Shown here: piece by piece, positions 46,064 through 54,293 of the stretch
Position numbering within the stretch: position 1 is the first letter of the stretch
Layout: the number at the start of each line of letters is the position of its first letter
Assembly: GCF_010686685.1 (NCBI RefSeq)
Contig: NZ_JAAGWD010000003.1
Coordinates: 1-64,000, forward strand
DNA: 64,000 nt
Origin: Pontibacter burrus
GTDB lineage: Bacteria > Bacteroidota > Bacteroidia > Cytophagales > Hymenobacteraceae
Reading direction: 5' to 3'
Program-made: the position numbers and the translations under genes
Notes under the pieces: model-generated
Seen by the model: the letters and a program-made list of their open reading frames with translations, nothing else
Databases searched by the model: none
What the model was told of the DNA's origin: nothing

Positions 46064-46612
46064 TTACACTTCTACCGGTGTGCTGATAATGCCGAGGGCT
46101 CTGGCGATCTTATTTTCCCAGCGCTTCTGCTGTTTATAGTTGTTGCCACCATTGGTTTCTCGGTCGTATTTGTCCTGAAACTTCTGCATATCAGCAAGGT
46201 GCTCTTTCAGGATACGTTCTACTTCGGCTTTGTCTTTGGTGGTTTTTGCATCCAGACTGTTGAGTTTTACCTCCAGCATCTCGGCATACAGGTGCGCAAT
46301 ATCAAAGTGCAGCTGCTCATGGCCCAGTGTATAGGCTTCCTTATAAGCTGGCCTTACCCACGATTCGTCTTTAAAAGCCACGGCATACGCATCGTAAGTA
46401 ATTCTGCCCGACCAGAAACTGGTGTCCTTTATCTTCAGAAAAATACTAACTGTAATCTCAGCGCCTTTGTGCGCATCGGAATGCTTGGGCTTCCCCTGAA
46501 AGTCCTTCCACGTTAATTTTTTGCCTGGTTCGTAAGCAAGTGTATTATAGTCCTGGGCAAAACCGCTCAGGCTTAACAGCACGGCAAACAGAATCAGAAA
46601 TGCTCTTTTCAT
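46064..46612 (-). CDS. DUF922-type secreted zinc protease
   Basis: 182 residues with signal peptide (about 1-19, ending GFAQ). YEPGKKLTWKDFQGKP near the N-terminus and the zincin motif HEQLH (98-102) match the DUF922 family of predicted exported zinc proteases. C-terminal part is helical and charged. Substrate unknown. A full AACTATAGTT lies just beyond the stop. Confidence 0.85.
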   Translation of the reverse strand: MKRAFLILFAVLLSLSGFAQDYNTLAYEPGKKLTWKDFQGKPKHSDAHKGAEITVSIFLKIKDTSFWSGRITYDAYAVAFKDESWVRPAYKEAYTLGHEQLHFDIAHLYAEMLEVKLNSLDAKTTKDKAEVERILKEHLADMQKFQDKYDRETNGGNNYKQQKRWENKIARALGIISTPVEV

Positions 46613-46839
46613 CTATAGTTTTATCGTTGTACATCCTCCATAAAGCATAAAACGGGCCAACTGTGAAGTTGGTGTTTGGGTGGATCAGATTTAATTTGAC
46701 CTGTTGATTTATAGTTTATGCTCAGCCAGACTGTTAGTCTCCGCCAAAGCAACATCTGTCGCCGCTCTGCACCTGCAAAACAATACAAACCCGCAACTAT
46801 AGCAGCCGTACCAGTTTTAATAACCTGCTACACAGCACT

Positions 46840-48657
46840 ATGGCATACCTACCCATCGAAGATCATGGCGTTATCGGCGACCTGAACACAGTGGCCTTAG
46901 TTGGGCTCAACGGCTCCATCGATTTTATGTGCTTTCCTGATTTCGATTCTCCCTCCATTTTTGCGTCGCTGCTGGATGATGAGAAAGGGGGAAGCTTTAT
47001 AATTGAGCCTACGCACAACGACATGAAGCACCGGCAAATGTATCTCCCGGATACCAATGTGCTGCTTACCCGATACCTGTCGGATGAAGGTATAGGCGAA
47101 GTGACTGATTTTATGCCGGTAGAAGAGCAGACCAAGGGCAGCCGGCTCATTAGGCGGGTCGCGTGCGTGCATGGCGACATGACATTCCGGATGCAGTGCA
47201 GCCCGCGCTTTAACTATGCCCGCTCGCCTCACACTGTCACCCAGGTAAACGAGTACGAAATCGTATTTACCTGTACAGATACCAATGGTTTGGCTGTCAG
47301 GTTAAAAAGCACAACACCACTGCAGATTACCAACACGGATGCCACGGCCACCTTTACCCTGAAGACCGGCGAGAAAGTGGATCTGCTCTTGGAACGTGCC
47401 TCAGACGAGCAACCACCTGCCAAAGTGCTGGAAAACTTTGTGACCAAAAGTCTGTACGAAACTATAGCTTACTGGAAGAACTGGGTTGCTCGGTGCCATT
47501 ATAAAGGCCGCTGGATGGAAATGGTGAACCGCTCGGCGCTGGTGCTTAAACTGATGGTGTCGAACAAATATGGCTCGCTGGTGGCAGCACCCACTTTTGG
47601 TTTGCCTGAAGAATTAGGCGGCGAGCGCAACTGGGACTATCGCTACACCTGGATTCGGGACGCCTCGTTTACCGTGTACACCTTGCTGCGGCTGGGCTAC
47701 AAGCAGGAAGCCAAAAACTTTGTGGATTGGGTAGACCGCCAGTGCGATGCCTTGCACAGTGCAGGCAGGCTCAGGCTGATGTATACCCTGAGCGGTGAAC
47801 TGGAACTGGACGAGATCGAACTGAACCACCTGGAAGGCTACAAAGGATCGAGGCCGGTACGCATCGGCAATGCGGCTTACGACCAGGTGCAGCTGGATAT
47901 TTATGGCGAACTGCTGGATGCGGTTTACCTCTATGATAAGTATGGCGCACCCATTGCGTTTGAGTTCTGGAACGACCTGCGGCAACAGGTGGAGTGGGTT
48001 TGCGACAACTGGCACCGCGAGGATGAAGGCATCTGGGAAGTGCGCGGCGGCAAAAGGCAGTTTCTGTACTCGCGTATGATGTGCTGGGTTGCCATAGACC
48101 GGGCTATGAAAATTGCCGAAAACCATTCGTATCCGCTCCCGGCCCGCTGGCGCGTGGAGCGCGATAAGATATTTTTTTCGATACACCACGAGTTCTGGAG
48201 CGAGGAGCTGCAAAGCTTTGTGCAATATAAGGGTGCCGATACCGTGGATGCAGCCACACTGCTGATGCCACTCATTCGCTTCATCAGCCCCAAAGACCCG
48301 CGCTGGCTATCTACACTGAAGCTTATTGAAGACAGGCTGGTTTCGGATGCGCTGGTTTTCCGTTACCGCAACAGCGAAGGGTTTGATGGCCTGAAAGGAA
48401 ATGAAGGTACTTTCTCGATGTGCACATTCTGGTATGTGGAGTGCCTGGCCAAAGCAGGGCAGATAGACAAGGCGCGGCTTTATTTCGATAAAATGCTGGG
48501 CTACGCCAACCACCTGGGCCTGTACGCCGAAATGCTGGGCCTGAAAGGCAACCACCTCGGTAATTTTCCGCAGGCCTTTACGCACCTGGGCCTGATAAGC
48601 GCCGCCCTGACCATAAATGACATTCTGGAAGGCCACGAGAACAAAAAGAAACTATAG
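46840..48657 (+). CDS. Glycoside hydrolase family 15 protein
   Basis: 605 residues. N-terminal super-sandwich domain (about 1-220) beginning LPIEDHGVIGDLNTVALVG, then an (alpha/alpha)6 barrel with GGERNWDYRYTWIRDASF, the hallmark of bacterial GH15 glucoamylase/trehalase-like enzymes, and ELNHLEGY...RPVRIGNAAYDQVQLDIYGE. No signal peptide, so cytoplasmic; probably hydrolyses trehalose, glucosylglycerol or maltooligosaccharides, but substrate is not fixed by sequence. Confidence 0.92.
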   Translation: MAYLPIEDHGVIGDLNTVALVGLNGSIDFMCFPDFDSPSIFASLLDDEKGGSFIIEPTHNDMKHRQMYLPDTNVLLTRYLSDEGIGEVTDFMPVEEQTKGSRLIRRVACVHGDMTFRMQCSPRFNYARSPHTVTQVNEYEIVFTCTDTNGLAVRLKSTTPLQITNTDATATFTLKTGEKVDLLLERASDEQPPAKVLENFVTKSLYETIAYWKNWVARCHYKGRWMEMVNRSALVLKLMVSNKYGSLVAAPTFGLPEELGGERNWDYRYTWIRDASFTVYTLLRLGYKQEAKNFVDWVDRQCDALHSAGRLRLMYTLSGELELDEIELNHLEGYKGSRPVRIGNAAYDQVQLDIYGELLDAVYLYDKYGAPIAFEFWNDLRQQVEWVCDNWHREDEGIWEVRGGKRQFLYSRMMCWVAIDRAMKIAENHSYPLPARWRVERDKIFFSIHHEFWSEELQSFVQYKGADTVDAATLLMPLIRFISPKDPRWLSTLKLIEDRLVSDALVFRYRNSEGFDGLKGNEGTFSMCTFWYVECLAKAGQIDKARLYFDKMLGYANHLGLYAEMLGLKGNHLGNFPQAFTHLGLISAALTINDILEGHENKKKL

Positions 48658-48829
48658 CAACTATAGTTTATGCTTCTCAATCGTTTACCTCGCAAACTAA
48701 CTATAGGCTTTACCGACAATTTGGCGCAAACTATAGATTTGGCTTTTTGTTTGAAGATGCCGTAGTTTTACAGATAACCGCAGCCAACTATAAACTATAG
48801 TTGCGGCACATAAATTAAACTAGCAACAC

Positions 48830-49372
48830 ATGACCAAGATAAGATCAACTACCGTCTTAGGCATTTACCATAACGGCGAAGTAGCCTTGGGCGCCGACGG
48901 ACAGGCAACCATGGACAAGCATATTGCCAAAAGCAACGTGAAAAAGATCCGCAAACTGCTGGATGGCAAAGTAGTGACCGGATTTGCAGGCTCTACTGCC
49001 GATGCATTTACCTTGCTGGAGCGCTTTGAAGAAAAGCTGAACGCCTACCAGCACAACATGAAACGCGCTGCCATTGAGCTGGCCAAAGACTGGCGAAAAG
49101 ACCAGTACCTGCGCAAACTCGAAGCCATGATGGTAGTGGCCAACAAAGACGAGCTGCTAATTATTTCGGGTACCGGCGACGTGCTGGAGCCGGATCATCA
49201 GATTGCGGCTATTGGTTCGGGAAGTATGTTTGCCCATTCAGCTGCGCTGGCGCTTAAAAAGCATGCCCCGCATTTATCAGCAGAAGAAATGGTGCGCGAA
49301 GCTCTGAACATTGCCGCCGATATCTGCATCTATACCAACCACAACCTGATCATCGAGAAACCGGCCAAGTAA
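48830..49372 (+). CDS. hslV: ATP-dependent protease peptidase subunit HslV
   Basis: 180 residues, proteasome-type beta subunit. A six-residue propeptide (MTKIRS) precedes the N-terminal nucleophile Thr7 in TTVLGIYHNGEVALGADGQAT; VKKIRKL, GFAGSTADAFTL and the C-terminal GDVLEP...DICIYTNH motifs match HslV. It normally pairs with the HslU ATPase, which is not adjacent here. A Crp/Fnr regulator gene starts 12 bases after the stop, suggesting cotranscription. Confidence 0.95.
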   Translation: MTKIRSTTVLGIYHNGEVALGADGQATMDKHIAKSNVKKIRKLLDGKVVTGFAGSTADAFTLLERFEEKLNAYQHNMKRAAIELAKDWRKDQYLRKLEAMMVVANKDELLIISGTGDVLEPDHQIAAIGSGSMFAHSAALALKKHAPHLSAEEMVREALNIAADICIYTNHNLIIEKPAK

Positions 49373-49383
49373 ACTATAAACGC

Positions 49384-49950
49384 GTGCAAACCATCGCCCG
49401 GGCCATCAGGCAGCTGTACCCGATCTCTGACAATACTTTTGGGCAGCTCGCAGCTTTAATGGAAAGGCTGGAGCTACCCAAAGGGCATATCCTGTTCAGG
49501 GAAGGAGAGATAAGCAGAAAAGTGTTCTTTATTGAGCAGGGCATTGCACGGGCTTTCTGTTACCGCAACGACCAGGAAGTTACTTTCTGGTTTGGTGCCG
49601 AAGGCGATCTTATCTTTTCGTACTATAGTTACGTGTCCAACAAACCCGGTTACGAAACGATAGAGCTGCTGGAAAAGTCAGAAGTATACGTAATGGACCT
49701 GAGCCGGCTGCAGGAACTCTACCTGACCAACATAGAATTGGCAAACTGGGGGCGTAAGCTGGCAGAGTACGAGCTGATCAAAACGGAAGAGCGGTTTATG
49801 GCTTTTCAGTTTCAGTCGGCAACCGAGCGTTATAAAAGCCTGCTGGAGCACAATCCGCAACTGGTACAGCGCGTGCAGCTCAGCAAAATAGCCTCTTACC
49901 TTGGCGTAACGCAGGTTACCCTGAGCCGCATCCGGGCCGAAGTAAGGTAA
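49384..49950 (+). CDS. Crp/Fnr family transcriptional regulator
   Basis: 188 residues; start is GTG at 49384. Cyclic-nucleotide-binding-like domain (about 15-120: KGHILFREGEISRKVFFIEQG) and a short C-terminal helix-turn-helix (about 162-188: LSKIASYLGVTQVTLSRIR). No Fnr-type cysteines. It follows hslV directly and precedes an SMR exporter gene; the spacer to that gene contains a palindrome suitable as an operator. Effector unknown. Confidence 0.9.
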   Translation: MQTIARAIRQLYPISDNTFGQLAALMERLELPKGHILFREGEISRKVFFIEQGIARAFCYRNDQEVTFWFGAEGDLIFSYYSYVSNKPGYETIELLEKSEVYVMDLSRLQELYLTNIELANWGRKLAEYELIKTEERFMAFQFQSATERYKSLLEHNPQLVQRVQLSKIASYLGVTQVTLSRIRAEVR

Positions 49951-49953
49951 CTT

Positions 49954-49969
49954 TTTAACATTTGTTAAA
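49954..49969. promoter_or_regulatory. Candidate Crp/Fnr operator
   Basis: TTTAACA-TT-TGTTAAA, a perfect inverted repeat with 7-bp arms, lying between the regulator stop codon (49950) and the SMR exporter start (50018). Position and symmetry suit control of the exporter by the upstream Crp/Fnr protein. No experimental support is visible. Confidence 0.45.
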
Positions 49970-50017
49970 TTTCTTTTGCCCTATAGTCCGGACCTTTGCA
50001 TAAACAAAATTAAAGCA

Positions 50018-50335
50018 ATGGCCTGGATATACCTTATCGTAGCCGGATTGTTCGAGATCGGGTTTACAACCTGTCTGAAACTGTCTGATAACTTTACACA
50101 GCTGAAATGGTCAGTGGGATTCTTTGTGTGCATCACTGCCAGCTTTTTCCTGCTTAATAAGGCGATCGCCACTATCCCGATGGGTACTGCTTATGCCGTC
50201 TGGACCGGAATAGGGGCAGTAGGTACGGTTATAGTTGGCATGATCCTGTACAAAGAGCCAGCCGATTTCTGGAGACTTTTCTTCATATTCCTGCTTATCG
50301 GTTCCATTATCGGACTTAAACTGGTGTCGAAATAA
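50018..50335 (+). CDS. SMR-family exporter, SugE/Gdx-like
   Basis: 106 residues from the ATG at 50018, with four membrane helices. Essential Glu13 in helix 1 (IVAGLFEIGF) and IPMGTAYAVWTGIGAVGTV in helix 3 match the Gdx/SugE subgroup, whose known substrate is guanidinium, rather than the polyaromatic-cation EmrE subgroup; substrate here is inferred. It functions as an antiparallel dimer. Adjacent to the Crp/Fnr gene. Confidence 0.88.
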   Translation: MAWIYLIVAGLFEIGFTTCLKLSDNFTQLKWSVGFFVCITASFFLLNKAIATIPMGTAYAVWTGIGAVGTVIVGMILYKEPADFWRLFFIFLLIGSIIGLKLVSK

Positions 50336-50487
50336 GGAAAAAGTCAGGTAGGAGCTTATGGTAGCTCCGGAATGGGCAAATTACATTTATAAGACTTATC
50401 TTTACCTGCAATACAACTAACTGAACTCCCCGGGATCAATTAGAGTATAAACACGAATAGCAAAATAAAGAACTGAATAACAGAAAG

Positions 50488-51459
50488 ATGAACGTAACCA
50501 ACTTTTTAAAGAAGCATTACAAGCATTTTAATGCGGCCTCTGTGATAGACGCTGCCGAAGGATACAAAACACACCTGAACAACGGTGGTAAAATGATGAT
50601 CACACTGGCGGGTGCCATGTCAACTGCTGAGCTGGGTATTATCCTGGCCGAGATGATCCGTCAGGACAAGGTACAGGCTATTTCATGTACGGGTGCTAAC
50701 CTGGAAGAAGATATCTTTAACCTGGTGGCTCATGATTTTTATGAGCGCGTGCCACACTACCGCGAGCTCTCTGCAGCTGACGAAGAGGCTTTGTTGGAAC
50801 GCCACATGAACCGCGTAACCGACACTTGTATTCCGGAAGAAGAAGCGATGCGCCGCATTGAGCATACAGTTCTGAAGTTCTGGGAGAAAGCAGACCAGGA
50901 AGGCAAATCTTACTTCCCGCATGAGTTCTTCTACCAGATTCTGTTATCAGGTGAACTGGAGCAGTATTACCAGATCGACCCAAAAAACAGCTGGATGCTG
51001 GAAGCTGCCAAGAAAAACCTGCCAATCATTTGCCCGGGTTGGGAAGATTCAACACTGGGGAACATCTTCTCCAGCCACGTAATTAACGGCGATATTAAAA
51101 ACGTGCACACTGTAAAAACTGGTATCCAGTACATGATGTACCTGGCCGACTGGTATACTGAAAATGCAAAGGATGATTCAACTATAGGTTTCTTCCAGAT
51201 TGGTGGAGGTATTGCCGGTGACTTCCCTATTTGTGTGGTGCCAATGCTACACCAGGATCTGCAGCGCACAGGCGTTCCGCTTTGGGGCTATTTTGCACAA
51301 ATCTCCGATTCTACTACCAGCTACGGTTCTTACTCCGGTGCTGTGCCGAATGAGAAAATTACCTGGGGTAAACTGGGCAAAGAAACTCCTAAGTTCGTGA
51401 TTGAGTCGGATGCAACTATAGTTGCGCCACTTATTTTTGCCATTGTACTGGATATGTAA
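50488..51459 (+). CDS. Deoxyhypusine synthase family protein
   Basis: 323 residues. Sequence matches the eukaryotic/archaeal deoxyhypusine synthase fold, including the active-site Lys295 in NEKITWGKLG and a C-terminal ATIVAPLIF. Bacteria lack eIF5A, so the bacterial homologues are thought to act on polyamines (for example homospermidine synthesis) rather than on a protein Lys. NAD-binding residues are expected in GAMSTAELG and FFQIGGGIAGDF. Neighbours give no pathway clue. Strong terminator at 51486-51523. Confidence 0.88.
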   Translation: MNVTNFLKKHYKHFNAASVIDAAEGYKTHLNNGGKMMITLAGAMSTAELGIILAEMIRQDKVQAISCTGANLEEDIFNLVAHDFYERVPHYRELSAADEEALLERHMNRVTDTCIPEEEAMRRIEHTVLKFWEKADQEGKSYFPHEFFYQILLSGELEQYYQIDPKNSWMLEAAKKNLPIICPGWEDSTLGNIFSSHVINGDIKNVHTVKTGIQYMMYLADWYTENAKDDSTIGFFQIGGGIAGDFPICVVPMLHQDLQRTGVPLWGYFAQISDSTTSYGSYSGAVPNEKITWGKLGKETPKFVIESDATIVAPLIFAIVLDM

Positions 51460-51485
51460 CACAGCCTGTAAGGTTGAACTATAAA

Positions 51486-51523
51486 TAAAGGGGCTGCAGG
51501 TTTAATTACCTGCAGCCCCTTTA
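51486..51523 (+). terminator. Terminator of the deoxyhypusine-synthase homologue
   Basis: Perfect 16-bp stem TAAAGGGGCTGCAGGT / ACCTGCAGCCCCTTTA with a 6-base loop, then TTTT. It closely resembles the hairpin at 52856-52890. Confidence 0.9.
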
Positions 51524-51541
51524 TTTTCAGATACTTCAGTG

Positions 51542-51549
51542 TATCTTTG
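51542..51549 (+). promoter_or_regulatory. Promoter -7 element, first paralogue
   Basis: TATCTTTG, exact match to TAnnTTTG, 24 bases before the ATG at 51573 and just after the preceding terminator. Confidence 0.5.
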
Positions 51550-51572
51550 GGTTTTATTTCCAACCAATTTTA

Positions 51573-52835
51573 ATGAAAGTATTTTTTACCGCAATTTGCT
51601 GCCTGCTCACTTTTGCAGCCGCAGCCCAGAAAAACTTTGTCCGGGGGTATTACATTACAGCCACCGGCGATACAGTACAAAGTTACATTGATGACCGGAA
51701 CTGGATAAAGAACCCAGACCAGATCCGGATCGCAGACTCTCCCGGAAGTAGTACTTTTACTACTTTATCCGCATCAGACATTAAGGGATTTGGCCTTAGC
51801 ACAGGCGATGTTTTCGTCAGCGAAGTTGTACAGATCGACAAATCCAAAGAAAACCTGAACCAGATGAACATTGGGGACGCTCCTATAGTTGTTACAGACA
51901 CAGTTTTTCTGCGCGTACTGGTAAAAGGCAAACTCAACCTGTTGTTTGTGGAAGATGAGAACTCAAAAAAACATTTTTACCTGCAAAAGGAGAACGCCCA
52001 GCCCGAAGAGCTTGTCATCCACAAAAAGGTAATGATGGTGAATGGCAAAAAGGTGATCTCGAGTACACCAGCATATAAAGATCTGCTTAACCGTCATCTT
52101 CAGGATTGCCCCGAAGCAGCAAGACGTATCAGCACCACGCAGTTGCAAACCGGTATGTTAACCAAGCTGTTTACAAACTATAACGCATGCTTCGCAAGTG
52201 CTGATGAAAAACAATATGTAGCCAAATCTGAGAAGATAATTTATAAGTTAGGGGCAGTGGCGGGTTTATCCCCTAGCAGCCTAATTGTACAAGAACTCGA
52301 AGAGAAGTATAGCTTAAATAACAACGGGCTAGCTAATAGCTATACCATTGGTTTGTCCTTGAATGCAGTGCTGCCACGTGCCAGCAGAAGATGGTCTGTT
52401 TATAACGAAGTTGCCTGGAAATATTTCCAGATGACAGGAGAGCATGAGAGCAGAAGTGGCATAGGACAATACAAGCACGAAACATTTGATGTTAAAATGG
52501 GCTACATCGGGCTGAATACCATGCTGCGCTATCAGTTACCTTTAGCTACAATACGTCCGTATGTAACTGTGGGAATCGCTAATAATTTCAATTTAATTGA
52601 CGAAAGCACTGTCGAGACTTTTAGCCGCAGTTTCACGATCGAAAAGACCACGAACGGACCATTTATGACACCAACCCGAAAATATGAACAGGCACTTTTA
52701 ATTGGTGCTGGTGTAGAAACTGGTAAGTTTAACGCCGGTTTAAGACTGGAGTATGGAAACGGTATGTCGTCTTTTTCAACTGTAAGGACAATACGTAGCA
52801 CGTTTAATATTTTGCTGGGCTATAGTTTCAATTAG
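51573..52835 (+). CDS. Exported beta-barrel-like protein, paralogue 1
   Basis: 420 residues with a signal peptide (about 1-18, ending AAAQ). The N-terminal part (NFVRGYYITATGDTVQSYIDDRNW) matches a domain common in Bacteroidota outer-membrane-related proteins; the C-terminal part (about 215-420) has alternating beta-strand patterns and ends in LLGYSFN, typical of a small outer-membrane barrel. Function unknown. Nearly the same in layout as the gene that follows; the two are tandem duplicates. Confidence 0.8.
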   Translation: MKVFFTAICCLLTFAAAAQKNFVRGYYITATGDTVQSYIDDRNWIKNPDQIRIADSPGSSTFTTLSASDIKGFGLSTGDVFVSEVVQIDKSKENLNQMNIGDAPIVVTDTVFLRVLVKGKLNLLFVEDENSKKHFYLQKENAQPEELVIHKKVMMVNGKKVISSTPAYKDLLNRHLQDCPEAARRISTTQLQTGMLTKLFTNYNACFASADEKQYVAKSEKIIYKLGAVAGLSPSSLIVQELEEKYSLNNNGLANSYTIGLSLNAVLPRASRRWSVYNEVAWKYFQMTGEHESRSGIGQYKHETFDVKMGYIGLNTMLRYQLPLATIRPYVTVGIANNFNLIDESTVETFSRSFTIEKTTNGPFMTPTRKYEQALLIGAGVETGKFNAGLRLEYGNGMSSFSTVRTIRSTFNILLGYSFN

Positions 52836-52855
52836 ATCCAGGACTAGATTTCTAT

Positions 52856-52890
52856 AAAGGGGCTGCTGGTTATAAACCAGCAGCCCCTTT
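52856..52890 (+). terminator. Terminator of paralogue 1
   Basis: AAAGGGGCTGCTGGTT / AACCAGCAGCCCCTTT with a 3-base loop followed by CCTTTAT. Nearly the same stem as the terminator before the gene (51486-51523). Confidence 0.85.
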
Positions 52891-52921
52891 CCTTTATCAC
52901 AATAATAATTTATTTCTATAT

Positions 52922-52929
52922 TATCTTTG
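52922..52929 (+). promoter_or_regulatory. Promoter -7 element, second paralogue
   Basis: TATCTTTG, identical to the element before paralogue 1, 29 bases before the ATG at 52958. Confidence 0.5.
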
Positions 52930-52957
52930 TGAAATATATTTACCCTCAATTACTAAT

Positions 52958-54232
52958 ATGAAAACAATCTTTACCACACTTTTCTGCCTGTTGGCAGTTT
53001 CCTCTTATGCCCAGAAAAATTTTGTAAAAGGCTATTACATTACCACGGCCGGCGATACGGTTCAAAGTTACATTGATGATAAGAACTGGGTAAAAGCACC
53101 AGACCGCATAAGGGTAGCATCCTCACCCGAAAGTAATACAGTCACTACATTTTCTGCTGCTGATATCAAGGGATTTGGCCTGGCAAACGGAGATAGGTTT
53201 GTCAGTGAAATTGTGCAGATTGATAAATCGCCGGTAGATGTGAACCAGATGATTGTAGGAGCAGCACCCATTATAGTTACCGATACTGTTTTTTTACGCG
53301 TGCTGGTAAATGGAAAGCTGAACCTGCTGTACATGGAAGACGAAAGCGCCAAACAACACTTTTACATTCAGCAACAAAACACCGCTCCGGAAGAATTGCG
53401 GTTAATTAAAAAGCTGATAAATGCCAATGCGACGCAATACGTTTCAAACATTGAGGAGTACAAAGAAACACTTGCCCGGCACCTGCACGATTGCCCGGAT
53501 GTTGCGGAAGGGGCCTATACTGCGGAACTGAAAGCAACAAATCTTACAAAACTGATCACAAAGTACAATGCCTGTTTCCCAGAAGAAGGCCCTATGCAGT
53601 ATGTGGCCAAAACTGATAAAGTAAAACTGAAGCTAAGCGTTGGAGCAGGCCTGATGCCAACTACCCTTAACATTACAAAGTCCGATTTCAACTATAACCT
53701 GAAACCAGGGAGCCTGGCTTCAAACTATACCGCTGGAATTGGTTTTGGCATCGTGCTACCAAGGGCAAAAGGCCGGTGGGAAATTTACAACGAAGCTGCC
53801 TTTAAAACCTATCAGGTGGAGGGTGCCTATGAGGTTATCAACCAGCCAAACGAATACCGCCACGAGGAAATTAAATTTGAGATGCGCTACATCGGGCTGA
53901 ACACGATGATACGTTACAACTTTCCTTTTAAAACGATACTACCATTTGTGAATGTAGGAATTGCCAACAACTACATGCTTGGTAGCTCCAATGAAGTGAA
54001 ACTACATACCCGGAGATTCTCCATAGAGGAGCATACCACAGTGCCAATGCTGGAATCTGTACGGAAATATGAGCAGGCTTTCCTGGTGGGCGTTGGCGTA
54101 AATGTGAAAGGCTTTGTAGGAGAGGTGCGTTATGAGAATGGAACAGGTATGAGCCCATATAAGACAACAGGCACATCCCGCAAAACTATAAACCTGCTGT
54201 TAGGCTATAGCTTTAACCAGGCTCATAAGTAG
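52958..54232 (+). CDS. Exported beta-barrel-like protein, paralogue 2
   Basis: 424 residues, tandem duplicate of 51573-52835: same signal-peptide type (ending SYAQ), same opening KNFVKGYYITTAGDTVQSYIDDKNW, same motif VTDTVFLRVLVNGKLNLLYMEDES, and the same barrel-like C-terminal half ending LLGYSFNQAHK. The halves differ most between about 140 and 230. Own promoter element and a terminator-like hairpin (54248-54278). Function unknown. Confidence 0.8.
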   Translation: MKTIFTTLFCLLAVSSYAQKNFVKGYYITTAGDTVQSYIDDKNWVKAPDRIRVASSPESNTVTTFSAADIKGFGLANGDRFVSEIVQIDKSPVDVNQMIVGAAPIIVTDTVFLRVLVNGKLNLLYMEDESAKQHFYIQQQNTAPEELRLIKKLINANATQYVSNIEEYKETLARHLHDCPDVAEGAYTAELKATNLTKLITKYNACFPEEGPMQYVAKTDKVKLKLSVGAGLMPTTLNITKSDFNYNLKPGSLASNYTAGIGFGIVLPRAKGRWEIYNEAAFKTYQVEGAYEVINQPNEYRHEEIKFEMRYIGLNTMIRYNFPFKTILPFVNVGIANNYMLGSSNEVKLHTRRFSIEEHTTVPMLESVRKYEQAFLVGVGVNVKGFVGEVRYENGTGMSPYKTTGTSRKTINLLLGYSFNQAHK

Positions 54233-54247
54233 GCAGATGTGCAAAAC

Positions 54248-54278
54248 GGCTGCAGTTATATACTGCAGCCATTTTGTT
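54248..54278. terminator. Hairpin between convergent genes
   Basis: GGCTGCAGT / ACTGCAGCC with a short AT loop, then ATTTTG, between paralogue 2 (plus) and katE (minus). Confidence 0.65.
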
Positions 54279-54293
54279 TATAAACTATAGTTA

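Noticed and set aside
49961..49998. TTTG ... GACCTTTG as a promoter for the SMR exporter
   Set aside because: Spacing (26 or 12 bases) does not fit the 19-base consensus and the -7 box has G in place of T; not strong enough to list.
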